This document shows, in pieces, positions 22,540 to 33,488 of a stretch of 64,000 nucleotides of DNA. Location of the stretch: the NCBI GenBank assembly GCA_002917075.1, contig NTMA01000067.1:62001-126000 (forward strand), read 5' to 3'. The first letter of the stretch is position 1. Each line of letters starts with the position of its first letter. The DNA comes from Hawksworthiomyces lignivorus (lineage: Eukaryota; Ascomycota; Sordariomycetes; Ophiostomatales; Ophiostomataceae). Position numbers and translations under genes: made by a program. Below the pieces are notes generated by a model, which was not told where the DNA came from, searched no databases, and saw only the letters and a list, made by a program, of their open reading frames with translations.

Positions 22540-23575
22540 CACCCCTTCTGTATGCTTTCCGAACTTTGGAGGGGGAATTCTCAGGCTTGCTGTAGTACTG
22601 CTGAATTCAACAACTGGACCAATAAGACGTCTGGATGCTTCCATCTCGGCCATCTCGGTTTATCACGGCAAGCATTCCTCGCGCCTTGCACTGTGGGTGT
22701 TCAAATGTGCTCTGCATGTTGTTGATAGGAGTGATGGCTAGGCCTGTCTTTCAAGCAGCTCCATCCATTCGCATGCTGTTTTTGCATACTGTTTTCTTTG
22801 CAAATGCACCCTAAAACAAAAGATTAAATATGTCGATACTTGGTGCTAGTAACCCCGGCGTTAGGCTCCAATTCCCATGTTGAGTTGGGCACTGTATTAA
22901 TTACACTCATTTACTGTATATATCACACTGTAACTGCCCCTTACTAAAAGGTTTAGCCACAGACTACCGTAGACACAGTTATCTCTCCTTTTTCAATTAA
23001 CAATCTGCTCACCCGAACTCAACATCCCAGATTGAGCCACCCCAAGCCCACTTTAGTCAGCAGGCGGATTTGTATCTAAAACAGAGACGCGTTTACTCGC
23101 TGTCCTTTCCCTGCTCTTTCGTCGGCGTGAAGTGTCACCAAAATAGTTCTATGGAGGTACATACTCGTACAGAACCGTCGATATGTCTACCCCTGTGCCA
23201 GGTCGTACGAGAGTGCCATTGTGTTTTCCTGTTACGTGCAATAGACCGGCTTTAGCGCCAGCAATAGAATCATAGTCCCGTCGCTTAGTGTAAGGTCCTG
23301 TATTTCCGCAGCCTATGAATCCCATTTTGAGTGTCTTCTTAGTTGATTAATCCTCTTTTAACGAGGGTGGCTGCAGTTAACACTCACTCACCAGAAAGGT
23401 TACTGTAGATCAGACCCGGATTAAGCTCTTTCATATGCTCATATCCGAGACCCAAGCGATCCATAGATACGGTCTTGAAAATTTCGGTTCTTCAGTAAGT
23501 CTGCTAGGAGCGGTCAATAGAGATACTAACACACGGTTACGGTACGGACTCTCTTGGCTTTAACGTAGTCTTTAA
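22540..23575 (-). pseudogene. Decayed SUGCT-type CoA-transferase
   Basis: Several blocks here align with the intact CoA-transferase gene at 47510-49148 in the same order and strand. The C-terminal region is at about 22570-22810 (shared CAATAAGACG and TGTTGAT-type words), the central region at about 23090-23320, and the block encoding the NTMNRLGIGYN region at about 23395-23500. The frame is destroyed by many stops and indels, and a stretch around 22810-23080 does not align. The 5' exons are missing, and a MITE-like element begins where the similarity ends. It is a duplicated copy that has lost function. Confidence 0.8.
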
Positions 23576-23596
23576 CAGAAATAAAATACAAAGTTG

Positions 23597-23951
23597 TTGT
23601 GTCAACACAGTTGTGGAGAATACATTGTCTTATTGAATCAGCCCAACTTAGTGCCCTACGCCTAATTGCCTCACCATTTATCTATATGAATATTGGTGCC
23701 TAAGGCCTCTAGAATTCTGCAGCCTTATTAGTCAGAATCTATAATCTATAGCCTATGCACTCGCTAACATGTTGTGTCAACGCAGTAGTGGGTCAGACAT
23801 TGTTGTGTATTGATTCAAGCGAAATCTCTGCCTACGGCTAATTGCCTCACTATTTAACTATGCGAGGGTTGTTGTCTGAGGCTCACTTTATCCTCTACTC
23901 TGATTGGTCAGGATCACCAGGCATATGCATTCTCCACAACTGCGCTGACAA
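23597..23951. mobile_element. MITE-like element with ~23-bp terminal inverted repeats
   Basis: The left end (23597-23621) and right end (23929-23951) are imperfect inverted repeats of the form TTGTGTCAACACAGTTGTGG. An internal copy of the left end starts near 23771, with similar DNA after it, as if two elements were nested or tandem. It has no coding capacity. A target-site duplication could not be fixed by eye. Confidence 0.65.
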
Positions 23952-24019
23952 GCCACAGAGGCTATAGCCCAGGCCTTTTGGCCACTGGCCCACAGGGCCC
24001 CAGTTAGACACATATAAAC

Positions 24020-24104
24020 TGTTAAGTTATAAGGTACTGTTACATGTGTCCAAGGGGATTGATCCTTTTTGTACTGGTACAGTGGCCTAGTGGCATCACT
24101 CAAC
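24020..24104 (-). repeat. 85-bp exact inverted repeat, right arm
   Basis: Exact reverse complement of 22216-22300. The strand shown contains TGGCCTAGTGG, which fits an RNA polymerase III A-box, so a tRNA-derived SINE is possible. Confidence 0.9.
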
Positions 24105-24231
24105 ATAAACCACTTTTTCTCAGTGCTCTCTGCAGCCTACTCGACAAAAGTACTGTAGAAATAAAAATGTATTAGAATTTACGGAACTTTCTGCTAAAGG
24201 GGAAACACTTCTCCGTCCTAAATTGCCACAA

Positions 24232-25563
24232 TCAGTAGCTTTTTGGCAATCCTAACACTCGCTGTCCAATGTAGTTCTTAATCATTTCTCCGCTAACAGG
24301 AGCTATTCTAGATAGCGTAGCCTCTCTCAAATAACGTTCCACGTGGTATTCTTTTGCATATCCCATGCCACCATGAGACATAATGGCTCTCTCAGCAGCT
24401 TTAAATGCAGCTTCTGAAGCAAGATACTTCCCTGCATTTGCATATTCGCCATCTTCGTAGCCTCCGTCATAGAGGCGGCCAGCAAGATAAATCATAAGTC
24501 GTGCGCTTTCAAGGTTCATCCAGCATTCAGCAAGCGGGTGTTGAATGCCCTGGTATTTTCCCACGGGATTGCCGAATACCACCCGTTCCGCGGTATAGTT
24601 GCAGGCCCGGCGTAGTGCTGCATAACCAATTCCCAGAGCCTCTGCTCCTACCAACACGCGTTCGGCGTTCATGCCGTGCATAATCATCTTGAATCCGTCT
24701 CCTTCGCAGCCGATCAGGTCTTCAGCAGGAACTTTCCAGTCCTCGAAGAATAAAGCATTCGTATCGACTGCGTTACGGCCCATCTTCGGAATTTTTGTGA
24801 TCTGTACGGCAGACCGGTCAAGATTTGTGTAAAACAATGACAGACCTTGGCTGGGCTTCTTGCACTTTTCCAGCGGCGTTGTACGTGCCAGAACTAGAAT
24901 CTTTTCCGCAACTTGTGCTGTTGAAATGAAGACCTTGGATCCCTTCAAGATGTAATGATCATCTTTTTTACGTGCAGAGGATTGCAAGCGTAGCGTATCC
25001 AAGCCCGTGTTCGGTTCCGTGACACCAAAGCATGCACGCTCCTTTCCTTGGACAAGCGGTATGAGCCACCGTTCCTTCTGTTCCTTGGTGCCAAATTTAG
25101 CGACAGGTTCTAAGCCGAAGATATTCATGTGCACAGAGGAAGCTCCGTTCATGCATGCACCAGACTCGGAAATCGTCTGCAACATAACCGCGGCCTCTGA
25201 TATGCCCAATCCGGAACCACCATACTCTTCGGGAAGACATATTCCCAGCCATCCGTTAGATGCAAGGTCTTTGTACAGCTCCCAAGGGAAGGCTTGCGTC
25301 GTGTCCTTTTCTAACCAATATTCATCGGTGTATTTTGAGCAGATCTTAGCGATAGCATGGCGCACTTCTAGCTGAGATTCTGACCACTCAGGCAAACCGT
25401 TAGGCAGGTACTCTGTAGCGCGGGCATGAATAGACCTCTGAGTCGATGAGTGCCAGCCCTTCCATGTTCGCACAAAAGTCGTCGGACGACGACATGATGT
25501 TGCAGTGAGATTTGCGTGTGGCAACCGTGCCACTTTAAGTAAACAGCTTTTCATTCGAAACAA
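24232..25563 (-). CDS. Acyl-CoA dehydrogenase 2, mitochondrial
   Basis: A 443-residue, intron-free acyl-CoA dehydrogenase. Residues 1-45 are rich in Arg/Lys/Ser and lack acids, as in a mitochondrial presequence (start at Met1 or Met4). Family blocks are LPEEYGGSG, FGVTEPNTGLDT, and ISHGGMGY-like MSHGGMGYAKEYHVERYLREA. Glu301 in NAERV falls at the position of the catalytic Glu in isovaleryl- and long-chain acyl-CoA dehydrogenases, while the C-terminal site reads APVSGEM instead of the YEGT of medium-chain enzymes. This favours a branched acyl-CoA. It could feed enoyl-CoA to the lyase/hydratase fusion. Divergent from the carrier gene. Confidence 0.93.
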   Translation of the reverse strand: MFRMKSCLLKVARLPHANLTATSCRRPTTFVRTWKGWHSSTQRSIHARATEYLPNGLPEWSESQLEVRHAIAKICSKYTDEYWLEKDTTQAFPWELYKDLASNGWLGICLPEEYGGSGLGISEAAVMLQTISESGACMNGASSVHMNIFGLEPVAKFGTKEQKERWLIPLVQGKERACFGVTEPNTGLDTLRLQSSARKKDDHYILKGSKVFISTAQVAEKILVLARTTPLEKCKKPSQGLSLFYTNLDRSAVQITKIPKMGRNAVDTNALFFEDWKVPAEDLIGCEGDGFKMIMHGMNAERVLVGAEALGIGYAALRRACNYTAERVVFGNPVGKYQGIQHPLAECWMNLESARLMIYLAGRLYDGGYEDGEYANAGKYLASEAAFKAAERAIMSHGGMGYAKEYHVERYLREATLSRIAPVSGEMIKNYIGQRVLGLPKSY

Positions 25564-25851
25564 AACAGATATGTAGAATTTATCGTAAAATTGGAACTGA
25601 GACTTTTCTTACGTTTTTTGAGCCCACTAGTGCGGCGCTGTCTCACGCGTTTGGAAAGTCTTGGTCTTTGAAATACTTTAAAGAAGCTGCCTTGGGATTC
25701 ATTTAAAATGGTCTCGAATATAGAATTACATGCAGATAATGACTTGTGTAAATATGGCGTTGATAAGGCGTTAATAGACGACAAATACATATTGAAGCTG
25801 TGGCGTCTTCACTAGTCTTTAGTTGTTCTCGACGCCGAAGTTTTAACATGG

Positions 25852-25873
25852 CCGAGGATCTCCAAACCCGAGG
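25852..25873. promoter_or_regulatory. Two CCGAGG sites in the ACAD2/carrier promoter
   Basis: Direct CCGAGG repeats at 25852 and 25868 in the 521-base divergent region, 233 and 217 bases before the carrier start and about 290-305 bases from the dehydrogenase start. Confidence 0.5.
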
Positions 25874-26084
25874 CTAACTTTTAGTAGAACAGATGCATAT
25901 TAGACCAATAGTTAGGCAATGAATATGACTAAATGCCACATGTTAACACTTTAAGACGCCCGGCAGCAATTAGTTTTCAACACAACCACAGTTTGACGGA
26001 GTCTTTTCTGTTGACTGGATGGGAGTCTCGTTGAAGACTCATACGTGCGAGAGATGTTCTATCATCCGATGCTGAAGCGAGAAA

Positions 26085-27095
26085 ATGGACCAAAATGAAT
26101 TGAAAACTTATCCTACGATAATGCAGACTGTATTTACTGCAACTCTTCCTTTCACGGTGGGCTGCACTGCCGGCATGGTCGCCACCGTCTGCGTACAGCC
26201 TCTTGATACTCTCAAAGTACGTATGCAACTCACTGATCAAAGCACGTCCAGGTTATCTCAGCTATCCCTTGCCAAATATATCGTCGCACGAGATGGATTC
26301 TGGAGCCTTTACCATGGCCTATCCGCAGGTCTTCTTCGTCAACTCGTCTATGGAAGCCTTCGACTGGGCCTTTTCGGTACATTTGAACAGAATCTTGAGC
26401 ACCGTGCAATTGAACAAGGTACAACGGTTGGATTTGGAAGCAGGGCCCTTGCAGGAGTCTCCGCTGGAGCGTTGGCTGCTTTTGTTGGCACACCCACGGA
26501 AGTTGCACTCATTCAGATGCAAGCGGACAGCGCGAGGCCAATACAACAGCGTATGAACTACACTTCCGTAGTAGATACAATCCGGCGCCTTACCAAGCAA
26601 GAAGGCATTTCAAGTTTGTGGAAAGGAACAGGGCCGACGATTATCCGAGCCATGTCGACGAATTTTGGCCAACTAGCTTTCTTCTCTGAATCCAAACACC
26701 AAATACAAAAATATTCTTCTATGTCTCGAGAGAAACGCACCGCTATTGCGGCAGCTATAGCTGGATTTGCTGGCTCCTTCATTAGCCAACCATTCGATTT
26801 TGTCAAGACCCGGCTGCAGAATCAGGCAATTCATAGAACAACGAATGGTTTACTGCAGTATTCGAGCACATTCGATTGCTTCGCAAAAGTTCTAAAAGCT
26901 GAAGGCGCAACGCGATTCTACCGCGATTTCTGGCCATATTTCTTGCGAGTGGCCCCACAGTCGTGAGTATCGCTTATATACATCATGTTCACTCTTATAA
27001 AGTTAACTAATAGATTAAACTATAGTATTATTGCTCTCTATATTTCGGATTGGCTTACTCAACAGATCAAACTACTGAAATGGACAATAAGCTAG
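26085..27095 (+). CDS. Mitochondrial carrier (SLC25), oxoglutarate-carrier-like
   Basis: A six-helix inner-membrane carrier of 315 residues from exons 26085-26962 and 27026-27095. The three tandem repeats carry the signatures PLDTLKVRMQ (from residue 39), PTEVALIQMQ and PFDFVKTRLQ. The glycine-rich helix segments and the odd first-repeat layout resemble the 2-oxoglutarate/malate and dicarboxylate carriers. A second exon of only 23 codons completes the last helix (APQSIIALYISDW). It sits between two acyl-CoA dehydrogenases, so it may move a dicarboxylate or short acid between the cytosol and the mitochondrial arm of the pathway. The substrate is inferred only. Confidence 0.93.
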
Positions 27096-27758
27096 CTATT
27101 ATGGAGGAAGGAGACAGCTTTCTCTCAAATATCAACTATGTGACGCATAAAGTATGGCCGGAATTACCATCGAAGACAAATTATGGCGATTCACTAGTTA
27201 GCACTATTTACAATTGACGGGAGGTTTACTGGTCCTACAAGTGGTTGGAATCATCACAACTTTAATATGTTACTGAGAAACCTCAAACAGGTCATATGAT
27301 ACCGTACGTAAAAGTGATGAATATGTCGATCAATATTTCTTCTAGAACTTACGGTGAGTATCAAAAAAGAAAATATTTTAGACAATGCTAGGTTGAGGCC
27401 GAGCAACCGCCACCAGGTAATATTCGACGATTGGATCAATGCACGCATCTCTTTCATCGGTTCCTGCTCTGTAATCAGATTCATGTATCTCGGGCCATGG
27501 CAATCCGTAGCAAGCCGCTATTTTAAGTAATCCCCTTATAGTGCTTTTGTCCCAGGTGCAAGTTGAGAAGGTGATTCATGAGGCCCGTTAATTTTGTGGC
27601 GTGGATGATCGCTCGGTAATCTCGTGGATGATCGGCCCTCGGTAATCTCGTCCATCAATGAAAGCATATAGCGTTATATTTGCATCAGCGAATTATATAC
27701 ATCAAGCTTAATCCTTAGTGTTTTTTCTTGAATCTACTTCCATGAACATCAAGTCGCC
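27096..27758. promoter_or_regulatory. Carrier/ACAD3 spacer with CCTCGG at 27637
   Basis: No gene seen. CCTCGG at 27637-27642 lies 122 bases before the ACAD3 start. A short direct repeat (CTCGGTAATCTCGT-like, around 27612 and 27639) surrounds it. Confidence 0.5.
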
Positions 27759-29078
27759 ATGTCATCATCTCTACAAGTTCCATTTTCCGAGCCCCCGTGG
27801 CTTATGGGTCATGCATCTCCGTACTACAATGAGTCTCACCGAAAATGGCAAAAAACATGCCGTGCTTTTATTTCGGAACACCTTATCCCCTACGCCTTAG
27901 ACTGGGAATCGGAGGGCGAAGTGCCCGCTCATGTCTTTGAAACATTTACCAAACACAATATGCTGATTCCGAATCTTCCTTCGCCCCTACCCATCAAGTT
28001 TTTGAAGAACACAGGTATTACTGAGCTTCCCGGGGGTCTTAAAATTGAAGACTTCGACTATTTTCACTTCGCTATCTACATTACGGAAATGCGCCGCCTT
28101 GGAATCAGCGGTCCAACCTCTTCCCTGTCGACCGGTACAGCATACGGAATGCCGCCGATTATTGCCTATGGTAGCCAGCAGCTTCAGGAGCGTTTTCTCC
28201 CTGAACTGTTAAGCGGCAAGAAGAGAATATGTATTGCCATCACAGAACCAGACGCAGGCAGCGACGTCGCCGGTCTAACGACAAAGGCCGAGAAGAGTGC
28301 TTGTGGCAAATACTACATTGTGAACGGCGAAAAGAAATGGATCACAAACGGAGTTTGGTCTCACTATGCTACTATGGCCGTTCGAACAGGAGGTCCGGGA
28401 GCCGCTGGATTATCCCTTCTGGTAGTTCCTCTGCTGGGACAACCCGGAGTGACAATGCGCCGGATGAAGACGACGGGAGGAACTACAAGTGGAACTACTT
28501 TTATCGATCTCGAAGACGTTAAAGTGCCTGTCGAAAACTTGATCGGCCAGGAAGGACAAGGAATGAGGATGATCACTCGCAATTTCAATCATGAACGACT
28601 CGCAATCGCCATAGGTGCTTGCCAGAGTGCACGTGCTGCACTTTCCTCTGCATTCGAATATGTTATGAAGCGCGAGGTCTTTGGGCAGCCCCTGATTGAG
28701 CAAGCAGTGGTGAGGAATCGCCTAGCAAGGTGTGGTAGCGAATTAGAGTCTCTCTGGGCATGGATTGAGACACTTGTTTATCAGATGTCGACGTCAACCA
28801 ATACGCACGGGCGTCAAGATCTAGGAGGATCCATGGCACTCGTAAAAGCAAGGGCAGCCATGGTTCTCGATGAATGCGCGAGAACGGCGGTTCTTCTATA
28901 TGGTGGAAACGGATACACTCGCACAGGCCAGGGAGAACTTGTCGAAAAAATATACCGTGAAATCCCCGCTGCCCGTATACCGGGAGGTAGCGAAGATGTT
29001 ATGTTAGACTTAGCTGTGCGGCAGTTAGTGAAAGGTTTTAGGGCAAAGCAGAGAGCATTGGAAAAGGAGAGACTGTAA
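27759..29078 (+). CDS. Acyl-CoA dehydrogenase 3
   Basis: A 439-residue, intron-free acyl-CoA dehydrogenase without a mitochondrial presequence. Blocks seen are AITEPDAGSDVAG, EKKWITNG, FGQPLIEQ, LYGGNGYTR and PGGSEDVM. Glu279 in NHERLAIA is at the IVD/LCAD catalytic-base position. The C-terminus (ERL) is not a standard PTS1, so its compartment is unclear; a cytosolic/peroxisomal site is favoured over mitochondria. It shares the orientation of, and lies 558 bases upstream of, the Fox2-type gene, which would take its enoyl-CoA product. Confidence 0.93.
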   Translation: MSSSLQVPFSEPPWLMGHASPYYNESHRKWQKTCRAFISEHLIPYALDWESEGEVPAHVFETFTKHNMLIPNLPSPLPIKFLKNTGITELPGGLKIEDFDYFHFAIYITEMRRLGISGPTSSLSTGTAYGMPPIIAYGSQQLQERFLPELLSGKKRICIAITEPDAGSDVAGLTTKAEKSACGKYYIVNGEKKWITNGVWSHYATMAVRTGGPGAAGLSLLVVPLLGQPGVTMRRMKTTGGTTSGTTFIDLEDVKVPVENLIGQEGQGMRMITRNFNHERLAIAIGACQSARAALSSAFEYVMKREVFGQPLIEQAVVRNRLARCGSELESLWAWIETLVYQMSTSTNTHGRQDLGGSMALVKARAAMVLDECARTAVLLYGGNGYTRTGQGELVEKIYREIPAARIPGGSEDVMLDLAVRQLVKGFRAKQRALEKERL

Positions 29079-29369
29079 AATTAGATTGTCGATTATATAA
29101 ATGACCGCATGTAAAAATAGCATGGTGCAATAGGGCACAGTGCAATAGGGACAGATCGCTTGGCTCATGAAATATCCCGTGAATAATGCGTCGAAAATTT
29201 ATGGTTTTCTTATACAGCTTAGCCCAATCATTCAAGGACACTTGTGAAGATTTGTTATTTTGAACCAGTGCTGCAATAACCACAAATAGAACATGGTACC
29301 TGGGAAGTTGATACGTCAAGCCATACTCACGAAGCCCATGAAAGCTCCTGTGCGCCTCTGTCGACTCGC

Positions 29370-29444
29370 CCGAGGTCCGCAGCTAGTTTCGTTGGTTACA
29401 GAAGTAGTAATCCCTGGCACGTTCGGGTCACAATATTACCGAGG
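29370..29444. promoter_or_regulatory. Two CCGAGG sites before the Fox2-type gene
   Basis: CCGAGG at 29370 and 29439, 266 and 197 bases before the start codon. The remaining spacer after ACAD3 holds no gene. Confidence 0.5.
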
Positions 29445-29635
29445 AGTTAATGGGACAAGCATTGATGGCACAAGTCAACATTTTTTATGATATAAACATG
29501 TATCGATCAACCAATCTCGCAAGTACTTTCTAGAGAATGTATCAATCTGGATTTCTTGTTGCATATTTCGATTAAAATTTTATTTTTTGGTGAATACCCT
29601 CGCGTTGCATACTGAAGCCCACCTTATTATATATA

Positions 29636-32607
29636 ATGGCGCAACTACGGTTTGACAATCAGGTAGCCATTGTCACTGGTGCAGGAGGTGGACTGGGCAA
29701 ATCGCATTGTCTCTGTCTCGCTTCTAGGGGAGCCTCTGTCATCGTCAATGACGTTTCAAGGAAGGCAGCTGATGATGTTGTCCGTGAGATAACGTCTGCG
29801 GGTGGAATAGCTTCCGCGAATTATGACAGTGTGCTCGATGGCGAGGCAATCGTTCAAGATGCTGTCAGAAAATTTGGCAGACTCGACATCCTAATTAATA
29901 ATGCTGGCATCTTACGAGATGTTAGTTTCAAGAATATGTCTGACAAGCACTGGGACGACATCGATGCAGTTCATATCAAAGGCACATTCAGATGCACACA
30001 TGCGGCATGGAAAATATTCAGAAAGCAGAAGTATGGGCGCATTGTCGTGACTTCGTCTGCGGCAGGCCTCTTCGGCAACTTCGGGCAGTGCAACTACTCG
30101 GCTGCTAAGCTTGGAGTGTATGGTCTCGCTTTGACGCTAGCTAAAGAAGGCGTTAAAAGCAACATTCTTATCAATGCCATTGCGCCAGTCGCCGCAAGTC
30201 AGATGACAGCCACAATTATGCCAGACGAGGTGTTAAAATACCTGGATCCTATTTACGTCTCTCCGTTAGTCGCCTGTCTTGTCCATCCAACTAATAAGGA
30301 GAACGGCTCCATCTTTGAAGTTGGCGCCGGACATATATCCAAATTTCGCTGGGAACGATCACCGGGGGCTGTTTTAAAATGTATGTCCCTCGTGTCGTCC
30401 CCGTACAAATTCATTCTACATGGAATTTCTTCCAAAGGCGCATTTGCAACATATTAACGATGTATAGGTGACAAATCATTTACACCTGGCGCTGTATTAA
30501 AGCGATGGGCCGACATCAATGACTTCTCTCGCCCAGATCATCCCATCAACACAGCGAATATGGTTGCTAACCTCGAGGCCGCGAAACATCAAAAACGCAA
30601 TGATCCAGGTGAAGATGTCCGATTTGACGGCAAGGTTGCCGTTGTTACCGGCGGTGGTGCTGGGTATGTACTTGATGATGGCAATAATTTTGTTCGCCGC
30701 CTTATGGCTCAGGTATTGCAGCTAACATTAGTATCAAAGTCTTGGGCGGGCTTACAGTATCGAACTTGCAAGGCGAGGAGCAGCTGTTGTGGTCAATGAC
30801 ATTGCTAATTCTGGCAAAGTGGTTGCCGAAATTCTTGCTTTTGGAGGAAAAGCGATCGGAAACAACTCGTCCGTCGAGGATGGTTCCTCAATCATCAAGA
30901 CAGGTACTGTTACAAGTTTCTCAATCCTGTTCAATTGTGAGAACGGGTGCTAATGATCACGGGGTGGCCACACAGCTATCGACAATTTTGGCCGGATTGA
31001 TATATTAATCAACAACGCTGGAATCCTACGAGATAAATCATTTGTTAATATGGACGACAAACTTTGGGATGACATTATTAATTGCCATCTTCGGGGTACC
31101 TATGCTTGCACTAAAGCTGCCTATCCTTACATGGTAAAGCAAAAGTACGGCCGTATTGTCAACACATCCAGCGCTAGCGGTATCTACGGTAATTTCGGCC
31201 AAGCCAACTACGGAACAGCAGTAAGTATCTAATCGCAAATGCTCTAGGGTACATGGAAACTTGAGGGATGTTAATAGTTTGTAACAGAAAATGGCCATTC
31301 TTGGCTTCTCCCGAGCACTAGCTCGGGAAGGAGAAAAGTACAATATATATGTCAATACGATTGCCCCTTCAGCTGGAACACAATTGACTCGGACTGTTCT
31401 CAGCGAAGAACTTGTTCAAGCACGAAAGCCAGAGTTTGTAGCTCCTTTGGTTCTTGCATTATGCTCTGATAAGGTGCCAACAAACCCGACTGGAGGCTTG
31501 TATGAAGTCGGTTGTGGTTGGCAGGGCCGAACACGGTGGCAACGCTCGAGCGGAGTAACCTTCGATGTTGACCAGTTTACTCCGGAAGCAATATGTTCAC
31601 AGTGGTCTAAGATCGTCGACTTCGATAACGGGCAAGCCGACAACCCGGAGACCCCCGATGATGGACGGAAGAACATCATGGGTATTGTCAAGCGTCTGAT
31701 GTCTTCAAGCTTAGGGGAGGGCAATTCTTTCCTGGGAGCTATCGACGCAGCAAAAACGGCAAAGCCCACAACATCTCAATTCAGCTATGCCGACAGAGAC
31801 GTTATTTTGTACAATATTTCTCTTGGTGCCACCACTGATCAGCTCGATCTTATCTATGAGGGTCATCCTAACTTTCAAGTGCTGCCCACATACGGTGTCA
31901 TAATCCCACCCTCGGCGTCGAAATCGTTTGATTTATCTAAGCTGGTACCAAATTTTTCGTACAAGATGATACTTCACGGAGAACAATACCTTGAGATTCG
32001 CAAGTGGCCGATTCCTACATCTGCACACGTATGCTCCTATTCTAGGGTAGTGGATGTCAAAGACAAGGGTAATGCTGCTGTCGTTGTGATAGGTTCCAGA
32101 TCGGTAGATGTCGAAACCAGAGAAGACTTGTTTTACAACGAGACGACCCTTTTTGTTCGCGGATCTGGTGGATTCGGCGATTCTCGAACATCTGCCACCA
32201 GCGGAAGTAATGCCTCGGCCACTCCGACACTTCCCTCGAGGAAGTGCGATTCGGTTCAAGTTGAGAAGACTGCCCGCGACCAAGCAGCGCTATATCGTTT
32301 AAACGGCGACAGGAACCCACTCCATATCGATCCATCTATTGCTAGCGCTGCAGGATTTAACGACAGACCCATTCTGCATGGGCTCTGTTCATTCGGTCTG
32401 ACTGGAAAGGCTATCTTAAGATGCTATGGAGCATTCAAGAACATTAAGATGAGATTCTGTGGGCATGTATTACCGGGACAAACTTTGCAGGTTGAAATGT
32501 GGAAAGAAGGTCCCGTAGTGCTATTCCAGACAAGCGTCCAGGAGACTGGAAAACTTTGTATCAGCAATGGGAGGGCTGAGCTATTGGCTACGGCTCCTAA
32601 GCTGTAA
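29636..32607 (+). CDS. fox2: Peroxisomal multifunctional enzyme: tandem (3R)-hydroxyacyl-CoA dehydrogenases + hydratase 2
   Basis: The Fox2-type enzyme performing hydration of trans-2-enoyl-CoA and oxidation of the (3R)-hydroxyacyl-CoA. Exons 29636-30380, 30468-30663, 30740-30903, 30976-31220 and 31288-32607 give 889 residues. The first SDR domain has TGAGGGLG near residue 15 and YSAAK; the second has TGGGAGLG near 310 and YGTAK at 447-451. The C-terminal hot-dog hydratase has the Asp and His of [11 protein letters not shown] near residue 785. There is no SCP2 domain. The end PKL is a weak PTS1 known from some peroxisomal proteins. The acceptor at 30739 is AAG, a less usual one. The (R)-specific route fits with the racemase and thioesterase genes also present. 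Confidence 0.95.
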
Positions 32608-33114
32608 AGGTTGCTCGCCTGTCGATTACCAGTATTCAAGCAGACACTAGGATGATATGCTCGATTTCATCAAAGGTATATGGAAAGTTGGACACAATGC
32701 CGGCGCGACATCGGTATGTATCACGAATCGTTTGGTGTCAGGAAATTTCGTGGCAAGATTAGAATTATTTGCTATAATAAACTACGGATTAGACAAAAGC
32801 CTTTGGTTTTCCGCATGGGTCATCAATGCCGTGCTAGTTGCAGAATTCTTCACTCAACCTGTAGACTTTAGACTGGCATGCTGTATTCTAACAAAACATG
32901 TAGTATTGAGATAAAAATATAACTCTTATTCTAGTCCTTCGTCGACGGCTCAGTCGCTCTCAGCCACGAAGTGGTCTAGATATATTAGCAATGTAATAAA
33001 ATTTTGGACAACTTAGATGTCATCTTACATAAGCTTATTTATGGTCATTTCATATGTTTTTGAAGTCGTGAATGAAATATACGTAATGCATAAAGACTTT
33101 ACAAGAGTGTTTTA
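32608..33114. other. Spacer after Fox2-type gene
   Basis: AT-rich DNA with short frames only; nothing recognised. Confidence 0.5.
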
Positions 33115-33315
33115 CCTCGGTAACTGACAGATTGCCATCTGAAAGGGACCGAATGCTGTAGTTTCCGGTGACCAATACGAGCGGTTAATTAAAAAAGGAT
33201 CCCTATTTTCTAGCGCAGGATGTAGTTGTAGGTGCACAATGTTTAAGGGAAAATCAAGCATCAATCCGAGCCCGCAATGATTCTTGGTGTCGTCTGCATA
33301 TGTAAATGCCCTCGG
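33115..33315. promoter_or_regulatory. Two CCTCGG sites before SDR 2
   Basis: CCTCGG at 33115 and 33310, 374 and 179 bases before the start. The nearer site is at almost the same distance as that of the paralogue SDR 1 (173 bases). Confidence 0.5.
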
Positions 33316-33488
33316 TAACCGTTGCGTATTTCTTAATTTACTAGATAGGCTGCCATGACTTTAATTTTCCTTTCACAACGACATTGAAACATTATTTCTC
33401 CTTACCCAGGCGTCCTATTCTGCATCTTTGCCCCTAGCCGACAATTCTCACAAATCTATCCCTTCCGTCTTGGATACGCTACATCAAA

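Noticed and set aside
31416..32335. Several 90-117-codon minus-strand frames
   Set aside because: Shadows of the last exon of the Fox2-type gene.
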